Shown here in pieces: positions 45,918-55,503 of a stretch of 64,000 nt of DNA (positions are counted from its first letter, which is position 1; each line of letters begins with the position of its first letter). The translations under genes and the position numbers were made by a program. The stretch comes from Clostridia bacterium (lineage in GTDB: Bacteria; Bacillota; Clostridia; Christensenellales; QAND01), in the NCBI GenBank assembly GCA_017439715.1, contig JAFSIR010000027.1:1-64000 (forward strand), written 5' to 3'. The notes under the pieces were generated by a model, which was not told the origin of the DNA, made no database searches, and worked only from the letters and a program-made list of their open reading frames with translations.

Positions 45918-48545
45918 ATGAACAAGTATGTGTATGCCTTTGAGGAAGGCAATGCATCAATGCGTTCTTTGCTGGGCGGCAAAGGCGCCAATCTGGCGGA
46001 AATGACAGGTCTGGGCCTGCCGGTGCCGCCGGGGTTCACTGTCTCTACAGATGCTTGCAATCGCTACTATGCCAATGACGGCGTTGTGGAAGATGCAGTT
46101 TTCGAGCAGGTATTTGACGCACTTACAGCGCTTGAAAACAAGACGGGCAAAAAATTTGGGGACGCGAAAAATCCGCTTTTGGTGTCTGTTCGCAGCGGCG
46201 CGGCGATCTCCATGCCGGGCATGATGGACACGATCCTGAACCTGGGCCTGAACGATGCAACGGCGGAAGGCCTGGCAGAAGCAACGGGTAACGCGCGCTT
46301 TGCTTATGACACGTATCGCCGCTTTATCCAGATGTTCTCCAACGTTGTTATGGAACTCAAAATGAGTCAGTTCGAAGAAGCGCTGGCCGCTGCCCGTGAA
46401 AAAGATGGGGCGAAGGTGGACAGTGAACTTACGGCGGATACGCTCAAAGAAGTTGTTGAAAATTACAAAGATATTTACCGTGCGCAGACGGGCCAGCCCT
46501 TTCCGCAAACGCCGCGCCAACAGCTGGCCGCTGCTGTGGAAGCGGTGTTCCGCAGCTGGAACAACCCGCGCGCCAATATCTATCGCCGCTTGAACGGCAT
46601 TCCTTCTTCGCTGGGCACTGCGGTTAATGTGCAGTCCATGGTCTTTGGCAACATGGGCGACGATTGCGGCACGGGCGTTGCCTTTACCCGCAGCCCCTCT
46701 ACCGGCGAAAACAAGCTCTTTGGCGAGTATTTGATGAACGCACAGGGTGAAGACGTTGTGGCAGGTATCCGCACACCACAGACCATTGAAACCCTGGGCG
46801 AAAACATGCCCGAAGTGCTCAAACAGCTGCACGATGTTGCCTATAAGCTGGAAAGGCATTTTGGCGACATGCAGGATATCGAGTTTACGATCGAACGTGG
46901 CAAGCTGTATATGCTGCAGACCCGTAACGGCAAGCGCACGGCTACGGCGGCGCTGCAGATCGCGGTTGACCTGGTCAAAGAAGGCTTGGCCACCCGTGAA
47001 GAAGCCCTGTTGAAGATAGACGCCAAACAGCTTAACGACGTGCTTCATCCCACGTTTGATCCTGAAGTGATCAAAGCGGCTACGCCTATTGCGATGGGCC
47101 TGCCCGCTTCGCCCGGCGCTGCCAGCGGCATGCTGTATTTCTCTGCACAGGAAGCCGAAGAAGCTGCCGCCGAAGGTAAAGACGTTATTCTTGCCAGAAC
47201 GGAAACTTCCCCTGAAGACATTCAGGGCATGAGCTGCTCACGCGGTATCCTCACCATCCGCGGCGGTATGACCAGCCACGCGGCGGTTGTTGCCCGTGGC
47301 ATGGGCCGCTGCTGCATCACCGGCTGCAACGATGCGTTTATCGATCCGGAAGAAAAAGTGCTGCGCACTTCGGAAGGCCGCGAGTTCCATGAAGGGGATT
47401 ATCTATCCCTGGATGGCAGCACCGGCCGTGTGTACGGCGAAAAACTGCCGACGGTGCCTGCCGCCATTACCGGCAACTTTGAAACGATCCTCGGTTGGGC
47501 CGATGAATGCCGCACGCTGGGTGTCCGCGCCAATGCGGATACGCCTGTTGACGCGCAAACGGCCCGTAAATTCGGCGCAGAAGGCATTGGCTTGTGCCGT
47601 ACCGAGCATATGTTCTTCAATTCTGACCGCATCATTTCCGTTCGCCGCATGATCGTTGCGGATAACGAGAAACAGCGCAAAGCGGCTTTGGCTGAGCTGT
47701 TGCCCATGCAGAAGAGTGACTTCCGTGCCCTGTATATTTCTATGGAAGGCCGCCCGGTTACCATCCGCCTGCTGGATCCGCCGCTGCATGAGTTCCTGCC
47801 GCACGATGGTGAAGAGATCGAAGCGCTGGCTGAAGTGATGGGCATCTCCGCTGAAACGCTGCACAACAAAGTGACCAGCCTGCACGAAACCAACCCGATG
47901 CTGGGCCACCGCGGCTGTCGTTTGGCAGTCACGTTCCCCGAAATCCCGCGCATGCAGGTTACGGCGATCATGGAAGCGGCCATTGAAGTGCAGAAAGAAT
48001 TCGGCTATCAGATCACGCCCGAGATCATGATCCCGTTGGTTGGCGAAACCAAGGAATTGGCGTTTGTTAAGAATATCGCAGTGCAAACGGCGGAAGCTGT
48101 GATCGAAGAGCAGGGCCTGCGCATCCCGTACAAGATCGGTACGATGATCGAAGTGCCGCGTGCCTGCCTGATCGCTGACCAGATCGCTACGGAAGCGGAG
48201 TTCTTCTCTTTCGGCACGAACGACCTTACGCAGATGAGTTTCGGCTTCTCCCGTGATGACGCCGGCAAATTCCTGCCTGACTATTATGAATTCAAGATCT
48301 TTGAAAAAGATCCGTTCGCCACGGTGGACGTGGACGGCGTTGGCAAGCTGATCGCCATGGCGGCCGATCAGGGCAAGAAATCCAGGCCCGATCTTAAGCT
48401 TGGCATCTGCGGCGAGCATGGCGGCGATCCGGAAAGCATCGAGTTCTGCCACAAAGTTGGCCTAACCTATGTTTCCTGCTCGGCCTTCCGTGTGCCGATT
48501 GCACGTCTGGCTGCAGCTCAGGCTGCGATCAAAAACAAAAAGTAA
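45918..48545 (+). CDS. ppdK: Pyruvate, phosphate dikinase
   Basis: PPDK interconverts pyruvate, ATP and phosphate with PEP, AMP and pyrophosphate, giving ATP-saving glycolysis or gluconeogenesis. The 875-residue protein has the N-terminal ATP-grasp domain (LLGGKGANLAEMTGLGLPVPPGF), the phosphohistidine domain (GGMTSHAAVVARGMGRCC, with the swivelling His) and the C-terminal PEP barrel (GLCRTEHMFF and ICGEHGGDP). TTAGGGGG precedes the ATG. No regulatory kinase gene is adjacent. Confidence 0.97.
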   Translation: MNKYVYAFEEGNASMRSLLGGKGANLAEMTGLGLPVPPGFTVSTDACNRYYANDGVVEDAVFEQVFDALTALENKTGKKFGDAKNPLLVSVRSGAAISMPGMMDTILNLGLNDATAEGLAEATGNARFAYDTYRRFIQMFSNVVMELKMSQFEEALAAAREKDGAKVDSELTADTLKEVVENYKDIYRAQTGQPFPQTPRQQLAAAVEAVFRSWNNPRANIYRRLNGIPSSLGTAVNVQSMVFGNMGDDCGTGVAFTRSPSTGENKLFGEYLMNAQGEDVVAGIRTPQTIETLGENMPEVLKQLHDVAYKLERHFGDMQDIEFTIERGKLYMLQTRNGKRTATAALQIAVDLVKEGLATREEALLKIDAKQLNDVLHPTFDPEVIKAATPIAMGLPASPGAASGMLYFSAQEAEEAAAEGKDVILARTETSPEDIQGMSCSRGILTIRGGMTSHAAVVARGMGRCCITGCNDAFIDPEEKVLRTSEGREFHEGDYLSLDGSTGRVYGEKLPTVPAAITGNFETILGWADECRTLGVRANADTPVDAQTARKFGAEGIGLCRTEHMFFNSDRIISVRRMIVADNEKQRKAALAELLPMQKSDFRALYISMEGRPVTIRLLDPPLHEFLPHDGEEIEALAEVMGISAETLHNKVTSLHETNPMLGHRGCRLAVTFPEIPRMQVTAIMEAAIEVQKEFGYQITPEIMIPLVGETKELAFVKNIAVQTAEAVIEEQGLRIPYKIGTMIEVPRACLIADQIATEAEFFSFGTNDLTQMSFGFSRDDAGKFLPDYYEFKIFEKDPFATVDVDGVGKLIAMAADQGKKSRPDLKLGICGEHGGDPESIEFCHKVGLTYVSCSAFRVPIARLAAAQAAIKNKK

Positions 48546-48618
48546 GCCCGTAAAGCGGGGCGGTGAACAACTCAATTGTTCCAAGAGCCCTTGAAATGCA
48601 GCTGCTGAATAACAAGAA

Positions 48619-48653
48619 ATACCCCGTGTTCATTTGAATACGGGGTGTATTTC
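48619..48653 (+). terminator. Hairpin after ppdK
   Basis: ACCCCGT (48621-48627) pairs with ACGGGGT (48640-48646), followed by GTATTTC. It is the likely end of the ppdK transcript although the T run is short. Confidence 0.6.
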
Positions 48654-48720
48654 ATAACAGAATGCTTACACTGCCTGTAACAAGCGACATTCTTTGTGTG
48701 AACAATAACGGATAAAACTT

Positions 48721-48752
48721 ATCCCTGCCAAAAAGATGGCAGGGATATTTTG
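48721..48752 (+). terminator. Second hairpin between ppdK and dgt
   Basis: ATCCCTGCCA pairs with TGGCAGGGAT around AAAAGA, followed by ATTTTG. It is a backup terminator or a leader structure for the next gene. Confidence 0.6.
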
Positions 48753-48817
48753 CTGTAAAAAAAGGAATTTTTTTATTTGTGTCGAACTAAAAACACGAGC
48801 TGAACGGAGGAATATGT

Positions 48818-49828
48818 ATGATCATTCGGGAACAGAGGATGGAGATAGAAAAGAAAACGCTGGCGTCGTGGGCTACACTCAGCGCCAACAGCTTAGGGCG
48901 GGACAGGGAAGAAGAGCTGTGCCCGGTGCGCACCTGCTTTGCAAGGGACAGAGACCGCATTTTGCACTCCAACGAGTTTCGCCGCTTAAAACATAAAACC
49001 CAGGTGTTTATTGCACCAAAGGGCGACCATTTCCGCGAGCGGATGACGCATACACTGGAAGTGATGCAGATCGCCCGCAGTATCGCCCGCGGCCTGTTTT
49101 TGAATGAGGATCTGACGGAAGCGATTGCGCTTGGCCACGATTTGGGGCACACGCCTTTTGGACATGCGGGGGAAGCGGCGCTGAACAAGCTGTATCCCGG
49201 TGGGTTTGAGCATAACGTGCAGAGCCTGCGCGTGGTGGAGCGGCTGGCGCGTGATGGCAAAGGCCTGAACCTGACAAAAGAAGTGCGCGACGGTATTTTG
49301 AACCACAGAACGGCGCATCATCCGTTCACCCCGGAAGGGGAGATCGTGCGCCTCTCGGATAAGATTGCATATGTGAACCATGATATTCAGGATGCGATCC
49401 GTGCCGGCCGCCTGCGGGAAGCAGACCTGCCTGCTGTCTGCACAAAAATGCTGGGAAACACCAGTTCCCACAGGATCTCTGCATTGGTATATGACGTGAT
49501 TACCAACAGCGGCGAGGATGGCATTCGCATGAGCAATGAAATGAATGCCGTGTTTTCCGAGCTGAGACAATATATGTTTGACAACTTATATTTGAGCGAT
49601 GAAAACCGGGAAGAAGCCATGAAAGGCGAGCGGCTGCTGACAGTGCTGTATGAGCATTATTTGGAGCATCCGGGCAGCATGCCTTTGTTGTTTGAACAGA
49701 TTGCCGAGGAAGAAGGGCGCGCCCGGGCGGTGTGCGATTATCTGGCCGGCATGTCGGATCAATACGCGATCCATGACTTTGAAAGCATTCATATCCCGCA
49801 AAGCCGACTGGGTTTTACGGGTGTATAA
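48818..49828 (+). CDS. dgt: Deoxyguanosinetriphosphate triphosphohydrolase-like protein
   Basis: Dgt-type HD hydrolases turn dNTPs into deoxynucleosides and triphosphate. The 336-residue protein has the H..HD..D set: HSNEFRRLKHKTQVF, RMTHTLEVMQIARSIARGL, IALGHDLGHTPFGHAGE and SDKIAYVNHDIQDA. It is the shorter type-2 form, common beside dnaG in Bacillota. GGAGG lies 7 nt before the ATG. Substrate preference (dGTP or other dNTPs) cannot be read from the sequence. Confidence 0.9.
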   Translation: MIIREQRMEIEKKTLASWATLSANSLGRDREEELCPVRTCFARDRDRILHSNEFRRLKHKTQVFIAPKGDHFRERMTHTLEVMQIARSIARGLFLNEDLTEAIALGHDLGHTPFGHAGEAALNKLYPGGFEHNVQSLRVVERLARDGKGLNLTKEVRDGILNHRTAHHPFTPEGEIVRLSDKIAYVNHDIQDAIRAGRLREADLPAVCTKMLGNTSSHRISALVYDVITNSGEDGIRMSNEMNAVFSELRQYMFDNLYLSDENREEAMKGERLLTVLYEHYLEHPGSMPLLFEQIAEEEGRARAVCDYLAGMSDQYAIHDFESIHIPQSRLGFTGV

Positions 49829-49897
49829 AAAGGATTTTGCTAAAACGCGTCGAATTAAATTGCGAACATCCAAGAAATACATAGAAGGGGGCGGAAT

Positions 49898-51634
49898 ATG
49901 GCAGGATTTTATCCGGATGAATGGCTGGAAGACCTACGTTCACAGAGCGATATCGTGCAAGTCATTTCTCAATATGTGCCCCTGAAACAAAAAAACCGGC
50001 GTTTCTGGGGCTGTTGCCCGTTTCACAGCGAAAAAACGCCGTCTTTTTCCGTTGAGCCGGACAAACAGTTTTTTTACTGCTTTGGTTGCCACAAAGGCGG
50101 AAACGTGATCCAGTTTATTATGGATGTGGAAAAGCTGTCTTTCCCCGAAGCGGTAGAGCTGCTGGCTGAACGCGCGGGCATGGAACTGCCCCAAAACACC
50201 TCGGCCAGGCAAAACAAGGATAGGGAGCAGAACAAAAAGCGCTTGTATGAGGCGCTCCGGGAAGCGGCACTGTTCTATCATAAGCAGCTCAATGGCCCAA
50301 AGGGCGAAAAAGCCCGGGCTTATCTGGAGCGGCGCGGCATTTCGCCCCAGCAGCAGGTGCGGTTTGGCTTGGGTTATGCGCCGGAAGGCTGGCGAACGCT
50401 GAGCGATCATCTCACGGCAAAAGGGTTTACGCTGGACGAACTGTCGCACGCCGGCCTGGCCGTTGTGAAAAACGGCAAACATTATGATTTTTTCCGCGAT
50501 AAAGTGATGTATCCCATCATTGACCCGCGTGGCCGTGTGGTCGCTTTTGGCGGCCGAATTCTGGAGGGAAACGGGCCCAAATACGTAAACACGCCGCAAA
50601 CAGCGGTGTATAACAAGAGCGAAATGCTCTATGGGTTGAATTTTCACCGATCGTTTGACAGTGCGAGGGAGATATATGTCGTAGAAGGGTATATGGATAT
50701 GATCTCCGTTTCCAGTGCCGGGTTTACCAATGTAGTGGCCAGCTTGGGCACAGCGCTGACAACGGGGCAGGTGCGCCTGATACGGCGGTATGCCGACACG
50801 GTATACATTGCCTATGATGGTGACGCCGCGGGCCGCAACGCTACATTGCGCGGCTTGGAACTGGTGGAAAACGAGGGGCTGACCGTTCGGGTGCTGATGC
50901 TTCCGGATGGGCTTGACCCGGATGATTTTATCCGCAAGCATGGCCGGGCGGCGTTTGCGGCGCTCAGGGAAAAAGCACTGACGCTAACGGAATGCAAGAT
51001 AGAAGCCATTCGCCAATCGTGCGATATGGAAACGGAAAACGGGCGAACGGAATTCGCCAAGAAAGCCAGCCAATTGATCGCTCAGGCATCGCCTGTGGAG
51101 CAGGAACGGTATTTGCGGTTAACGGCAAAGCTGTCCGGGTTTGCATATGAAACGCTGCTGCGCCAAATAGGGCTGGATAAACGAACGGCCAAACAGCCGG
51201 CGGAAGAAAAACCGCTGCGGCCGCCGGACACTGGGCTTGAACAAAAAGCGATCGGCCTGATGATCAACGACACCGAAGCGCGGCAAATGTTTTTAAAAAC
51301 AATGGAAGTGCTTGATTTTGGCGATGAAATGACAAGGCGATTATTTACGCTGATGAGCATGAGCCCGGAGATCAAAGCGGACGCGCTTTTGCAGGCGGCC
51401 GGCGAGGGCGCCGGAGAAGTGGTTTCCTGGCTGATAGAGGACAAGCATGTAGGGAAAGATGTGATCCGTTCCTATATGGCGAGGCTGCGGGTGGAACGGA
51501 TCAACAGGGAAATAGACACCTTGCTCTATGACTATGGATCGGCGAACGAAGGGGGAAAACGGTCGATCGCCGCTCAGATACAGGAGAAGAATGAACTGCT
51601 GCGTCAGGTGCAGCGCAACGGGATCGGGCTGTGA
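49898..51634 (+). CDS. dnaG: DNA primase
   Basis: DnaG makes RNA primers at the replication fork. The 578-residue protein has the N-terminal zinc domain ([14 protein letters not shown] followed by [13 protein letters not shown], a CHC2 set), the catalytic TOPRIM core with VVEGYMDM and [10 protein letters not shown], and a C-terminal helicase-interaction region. GGGGGCGG precedes the ATG. The dnaG-rpoD pair is the conserved macromolecular-synthesis cluster. Confidence 0.97.
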   Translation: MAGFYPDEWLEDLRSQSDIVQVISQYVPLKQKNRRFWGCCPFHSEKTPSFSVEPDKQFFYCFGCHKGGNVIQFIMDVEKLSFPEAVELLAERAGMELPQNTSARQNKDREQNKKRLYEALREAALFYHKQLNGPKGEKARAYLERRGISPQQQVRFGLGYAPEGWRTLSDHLTAKGFTLDELSHAGLAVVKNGKHYDFFRDKVMYPIIDPRGRVVAFGGRILEGNGPKYVNTPQTAVYNKSEMLYGLNFHRSFDSAREIYVVEGYMDMISVSSAGFTNVVASLGTALTTGQVRLIRRYADTVYIAYDGDAAGRNATLRGLELVENEGLTVRVLMLPDGLDPDDFIRKHGRAAFAALREKALTLTECKIEAIRQSCDMETENGRTEFAKKASQLIAQASPVEQERYLRLTAKLSGFAYETLLRQIGLDKRTAKQPAEEKPLRPPDTGLEQKAIGLMINDTEARQMFLKTMEVLDFGDEMTRRLFTLMSMSPEIKADALLQAAGEGAGEVVSWLIEDKHVGKDVIRSYMARLRVERINREIDTLLYDYGSANEGGKRSIAAQIQEKNELLRQVQRNGIGL

Positions 51635-51666
51635 GCCTGACAGAGAACCGAGGGGAGTTAACAACC

Positions 51667-52779
51667 ATGGAAGAGAAAAAAACCGAGGAACGCGCAGGCC
51701 AGCTTCTGCAAAAAGGTATGGAAAAAGGATCGGTCACGCCGGAAGAAGTGCTCAATGCGATTGCGGACACGCCCGAACCTGTTTCCAAACTGGAAAGCAT
51801 CCTGAATGAACTGGAAGAGCACAGCATTCAGATCATGAACAGCCTGAATGACGAACCGGACCCCAATGTTGAAGATTTGGCTAACGAAGAAGAGGTGCCC
51901 CGGGAGGAATTGGCGCGGGAAGACCTGATCGAATATATCCCGGAAGGGATCAATGTGGACGATCCGGTCAAGATGTATCTTAAAGAGATTGGCCGTGTTC
52001 CGCTTCTTACAGCGGAACAGGAGATCGAGATCGCGCAGCGCATGTCTGAGGGCGACCAGCTTGCCAAACAGCAGTTGACAGAAGCAAACCTGCGCCTGGT
52101 GGTAAGCATTGCAAAACGCTATGTGGGCCGCGGCATGCTGTTCCTTGACTTGATCCAGGAAGGCAACCTTGGCCTAATCAAAGCCGTTGAAAAATTTGAT
52201 TATACCAAGGGCTATAAATTTTCTACGTATGCGACCTGGTGGATTCGCCAGGCAATCACCCGCGCCATTGCAGATCAGGCCAGAACCATTCGTATCCCGG
52301 TGCACATGGTGGAAACGATCAATAAACTGATCCGTGTTACCCGCCAGCTGCTGCAGGAATACGGCCGTGATCCGCAGCCGGATGAGATCGCCATGGAGAT
52401 GGGCATCAGTGAAGAGAAGGTGCGCGAGATCATCAAGATCGCACAGGAACCTGTGTCTTTGGAAACGCCCATTGGTGAAGAAGAAGACAGTCATCTTGGC
52501 GACTTTATCCCGGATGATGATGCGCCTGCCCCTGAAGAAGCAGCAAGCTTTACGCTGCTCAAAGAACAGCTGATGGATGTGCTCTCCACGCTCACCCCGC
52601 GTGAAGAAAAGGTGCTCCGGCTGCGCTTTGGCCTTGATGATGGCCGCGCCAGAACGCTGGAAGAAGTGGGTAAAGTGTTCAATGTTACGCGCGAACGCAT
52701 CCGCCAGATCGAAGCCAAAGCGCTGCGCAAACTGCGCCACCCGTCCCGCAGCAAAAAACTGCGTGATTTTCTCGAATGA
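51667..52779 (+). CDS. rpoD: Primary sigma factor RpoD (sigma-A)
   Basis: This is the housekeeping sigma factor. The 370-residue protein has a short acidic region 1.1, region 1.2 ([17 protein letters not shown]), region 2 with [19 protein letters not shown], region 3, and region 4 with [21 protein letters not shown]. Its length is like Bacillus SigA (371). The frame is open 12 codons farther into dnaG; the ATG at 51667 has GAGGGGAG and the usual start. Confidence 0.98.
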   Translation: MEEKKTEERAGQLLQKGMEKGSVTPEEVLNAIADTPEPVSKLESILNELEEHSIQIMNSLNDEPDPNVEDLANEEEVPREELAREDLIEYIPEGINVDDPVKMYLKEIGRVPLLTAEQEIEIAQRMSEGDQLAKQQLTEANLRLVVSIAKRYVGRGMLFLDLIQEGNLGLIKAVEKFDYTKGYKFSTYATWWIRQAITRAIADQARTIRIPVHMVETINKLIRVTRQLLQEYGRDPQPDEIAMEMGISEEKVREIIKIAQEPVSLETPIGEEEDSHLGDFIPDDDAPAPEEAASFTLLKEQLMDVLSTLTPREEKVLRLRFGLDDGRARTLEEVGKVFNVTRERIRQIEAKALRKLRHPSRSKKLRDFLE

Positions 52780-53474
52780 TCGGCGGGCGAGGGCCGCTCA
52801 CCATTTCTAAACGGCTGGCGGCATTGGCAAACGCAGTGCCGCCTTGTCATATGGTGGCTGATATAGGATGCGATCATGGATATTTAAGCGTGTATCTGGC
52901 CCAAACAGGGCGGTGCGAACGTGTGCTGGCTTGTGATATCAGCCCATTTTCTGTTGAGAAAACGCGCCGGCAGGTACAGGAAAACGGCGTGGACGAACGC
53001 GTGGATGTGATGCAGTGTGATGGGCTTTCGGCTGCACAGAAAGCAGATGCGGCGGTTTTGGCCGGGATTGGGGGCAATGAGCTGCTGCGCATTGTTGCCG
53101 ATGCAGCGCCGGGCACGGTGCTTGTTTTGCAGCCGGCCAGCCATGCAGCGGAACTGCGGCGAGGGCTTTGCCTGTTGGGGTATAAGATCGAATGGGAAGC
53201 CGTTGTGTGCGATGGCAGGCTGTATCCGCTGATAAGAGCGGTCTACACAGGACAAAAAACAGAGCTGGATGAGCTGCAGGCAGAGATTGGGCCGTACAAT
53301 TTGCGGCATCCGGACGATACGGTGCTTTTGTATGCCAAATGGCGCAGGAATATTCTGTTAAAGGCCTGTGCCAAGGAACCGCGGTCTGAACGCGGGCGCA
53401 GCATGCACACGGCATACAAAGTGCTGACAGAACGGATAGAACAATGGCTGGAGGAACACGATGGTAACAGTTAA
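52776..53474 (+). CDS. trmK: tRNA (adenine-22-N1)-methyltransferase
   Basis: TrmK makes m1A22 in tRNAs of Bacillota. The 232-residue protein has [12 protein letters not shown] and the SAM motif [17 protein letters not shown] near residue 27, [12 protein letters not shown], and the C-terminal coiled part. It overlaps the rpoD stop (ATGA) and nif3 by 14 nt; rpoD-trmK-nif3 (yqfN-yqfO) is the Bacillus order. Confidence 0.92.
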   Translation: MIGGRGPLTISKRLAALANAVPPCHMVADIGCDHGYLSVYLAQTGRCERVLACDISPFSVEKTRRQVQENGVDERVDVMQCDGLSAAQKADAAVLAGIGGNELLRIVADAAPGTVLVLQPASHAAELRRGLCLLGYKIEWEAVVCDGRLYPLIRAVYTGQKTELDELQAEIGPYNLRHPDDTVLLYAKWRRNILLKACAKEPRSERGRSMHTAYKVLTERIEQWLEEHDGNS

Positions 53475-54243
53475 AACAGTGTATGAATGCCTTGATAAGA
53501 TTGCGCCGTATGCATTGAGCGAGTCCTATGACAACAGCGGGCTGCAGTGCGGCGATCTTACACAAACGGTGACCGGAATTTTGCTGTGTGTGGATTGCAC
53601 GGAAGCCGTTGTGGAAGAAGCGGCTGCACTTGGCTGTGAACTGATCGTGTCGCATCATCCGCTGATTTTTCCACAGATCCGGTCTATCAGCGAGCAAGAT
53701 GGCGTTGGCCGCGTGCTGCGGCAATTGATACGAAAGGACATTGCGTTGATCAGCGCGCATACCAACCTTGACATTGTAGAAACGGGAGTATGCGATGCCA
53801 TGGCGGATTTGGTTGGCCTTGAAAACAGGGAAAGCATTGAAAAAGAAAGCGGCTATGGCCGGGTTGGGGATATTGAGCCGACAACGGTTTATGAGCTTGC
53901 AAAAAAATGCGCAGCCGTGTTTGAAGGAAACAATGTGAGGTTCACCGGCGAGGGCGACCGTGTTGTTTCCCGCATTGCGCTGGCAAGCGGCAGTGGCACG
54001 GGATGCGCCGAAAATGCGCTGGCGCTGGGCGCGCAATGCCTGATCACCGGGGATGTTAAGTATTCCCAGGGCTTTGATTTTCTCCGCAAAGGGCTTTCTA
54101 TGATCGATGCGGGGCATTATGATACGGAAAAAGTTATTTTGCCGCGGCTGTGCAACCGTTTACAAACAGAGTTAGCTGGGGTAAAATGGAATGTAAAATT
54201 GTTGATAACGAGTAAGGGAAAAGATGTGTTTACAAAGCTGTAA
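53461..54243 (+). CDS. Nif3-like dinuclear metal centre protein (YqfO-like)
   Basis: This 260-residue protein of the NIF3/YqfO family has the metal-binding SHHPLIF motif near residue 63, AHTNLD near 100, and late metal ligands in ITGDVKYSQGFDF and IDAGHYDTEK. The family is widespread; it has been reported as GTP cyclohydrolase I type 2, a claim that is debated. It is the short form without the central PII-like insert of B. subtilis YqfO. It overlaps trmK. Confidence 0.92.
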   Translation: MVTVKTVYECLDKIAPYALSESYDNSGLQCGDLTQTVTGILLCVDCTEAVVEEAAALGCELIVSHHPLIFPQIRSISEQDGVGRVLRQLIRKDIALISAHTNLDIVETGVCDAMADLVGLENRESIEKESGYGRVGDIEPTTVYELAKKCAAVFEGNNVRFTGEGDRVVSRIALASGSGTGCAENALALGAQCLITGDVKYSQGFDFLRKGLSMIDAGHYDTEKVILPRLCNRLQTELAGVKWNVKLLITSKGKDVFTKL

Positions 54244-54284
54244 ACATGGCATAAGTGCGAAATGAGATATATGAGGTGATAGAA

Positions 54285-54998
54285 TTGATTGAACTGAAAT
54301 CTTTATGGGCATACCAGGAAGCGGATATCAAGGTTGATCGATTTGAGAACGAGCTGAGAAAGTCTCCTGTGCGTGTCAAGCTGCTCAATGTGCGCAACCA
54401 GTTGGTAGAACAACAGAACCGGGCAAAAAAACTGGAAGTTGATCTGCAGAAGGCGCATGAAGAATGCGCGCATATAGCCGGTGAGATCGCAAACATCCAG
54501 GAGCAGATGAAAAAACTGGCGGTTTCGGAAGAAAGCCTGGAAACGCAGGATCTTAAACAGGTGCGCAAACTTCTGCGTGCAATGGAGAAATCCAACAAAA
54601 CGCTGGAAAACATCAAACGCGATCTTGCGGCTGCCCGTGCGATTGCGGAAAGCACCGAGAGCACGGTGGCGGATGTGCGCAGCAAGCTGAGTAGCGGCAA
54701 AAAACAGTTTGACGAGCTCAAAGAAGTGCACGATGCTGAGCTGGAAGCAAGCAAACCTGAGATGGAAAAATTAAGTGCGGAAAGGAAAACGCTGGGCGAA
54801 AAAGTGCCTGCCGAGCTGATGGATCAATACAAAAAGATCAAGCGGCAGCGGCCGAACCCGGTGGCGAAGGTGCGTTCAGAGCAGTGCGGCGGATGCAACA
54901 TGTCAATCCCGAGCCTGATGATGCGGCGCCTGCGCGCTGGAGAACAGGTGATCGTCTGTGAAAACTGCGGGCGCATCCTGTATTTAACAGAAGAATAA
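54285..54998 (+). CDS. Coiled-coil protein with C4 zinc ribbon
   Basis: This 237-residue protein has a long coiled coil (about residues 25-165) and a C-terminal zinc ribbon with CGGCNMSIP and CENCGRILYL, two CxxC pairs. This form (zf-RING_7/CT398-like) is found near nif3 genes in many bacteria and its role is not settled. The frame is open to an ATG at 54255, but GAGGTGAT placed before TTG at 54285 gives a better start. It is followed directly by rnpB. Confidence 0.85.
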   Translation: MIELKSLWAYQEADIKVDRFENELRKSPVRVKLLNVRNQLVEQQNRAKKLEVDLQKAHEECAHIAGEIANIQEQMKKLAVSEESLETQDLKQVRKLLRAMEKSNKTLENIKRDLAAARAIAESTESTVADVRSKLSSGKKQFDELKEVHDAELEASKPEMEKLSAERKTLGEKVPAELMDQYKKIKRQRPNPVAKVRSEQCGGCNMSIPSLMMRRLRAGEQVIVCENCGRILYLTEE

Positions 54999-55012
54999 AA
55001 GGATCAAAATTT

Positions 55013-55339
55013 GAGCAAGCCGGATGGCCGCGAGCCTCGTGCTCGAGGAAAGTCCGAGCACCGCAGGGCAGAGTGCCGGGTAACACCCGGTGAAGGCGAC
55101 TTCAAGGAAAGTGCAACAGAGAGATACCGCAGCTTATAGCTGTAAGGGTGGAAAGGTGGGGTAAGAGCCCACCAGCGTCTTGGCGACTTGTACGCTATGT
55201 AAACCCCACTTGGTGCAAGGTTGATAGAGGGACATATGTAGCGGCCCGTTACGTCCCTGGGTAACCGCTTGAGCGCACGGGTAACCGTGCGCCTAGATAG
55301 ATGGCCATTCAAGACAGAACTCGGCTTATAGACTTGCTC
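55013..55339 (+). ncRNA. rnpB: RNase P RNA (type A)
   Basis: This is the catalytic RNA that trims tRNA 5' ends. GAGCAAG at 55013 and CTTGCTC at 55333-55339 close helix P1. Conserved parts appear in order: GAGGAAAGTCCGAGC, AGGGCAGAGTGCCGGGTAA, GAAAGTGCAACAGAGAGA, GGTAAGAGCCCACC and ACAGAACTCGGCTTATAG. The GGGTAACACCCGG and P12-type stems suggest the ancestral type A fold, not the Bacillus type B. Length of 327 nt fits. No open promoter was clear, so it may be read from upstream. Confidence 0.95.
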
Positions 55340-55348
55340 GAAACAAAT

Positions 55349-55376
55349 GAGCCCCCGTCATTCGATGGGGGCTCAA
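55349..55376 (+). terminator. Hairpin after rnpB
   Basis: GAGCCCCC (55349-55356) pairs with GGGGGCTC (55367-55374) just after rnpB. No T run follows (AAATAAAGG), so it may be a 3' stabilising or processing structure rather than a standard terminator. Confidence 0.6.
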
Positions 55377-55408
55377 ATAAAGGCAGAAAGCCGGAAGAAA
55401 AGGAAAAG

Positions 55409-55437
55409 TTGCTATTCCTTCCGGTATGTATTATAAT
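55409..55437 (+). promoter_or_regulatory. Promoter of tig-clpP-clpX
   Basis: TTGCTA (55409-55414), a 17-nt spacer and TATAAT (55432-55437) lie 67 nt before the tig start. An imperfect inverted repeat, CCGGAAG...GGAA with TTCCTTCCGG (55391-55424), covers the -35 and may affect it. Confidence 0.65.
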
Positions 55438-55503
55438 AACAGACTGAATTTGAATAACATGCGGATCCTCTCCGCTGAAAAAATGATGGGGGTTGTAGTA
55501 CCA

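Larger units (their letters stand above)
48546..48817 (+). other. Intergenic region with two hairpins, ppdK to dgt
   Basis: No gene is seen in these 272 nt. Two terminator-like hairpins are present and listed separately. An exact TGTCGAA heptamer lies at 48780-48786, too short to call a 0A-box alone. The GGAGG site of the next gene is at 48806-48810. Confidence 0.6.

Noticed and set aside
48780-48786. Exact TGTCGAA heptamer before dgt, as a 0A-box
   Set aside because: A 7-mer is expected several times by chance on both strands of 64 kb, and the flanking T-run and a sporulation-linked gene are missing.
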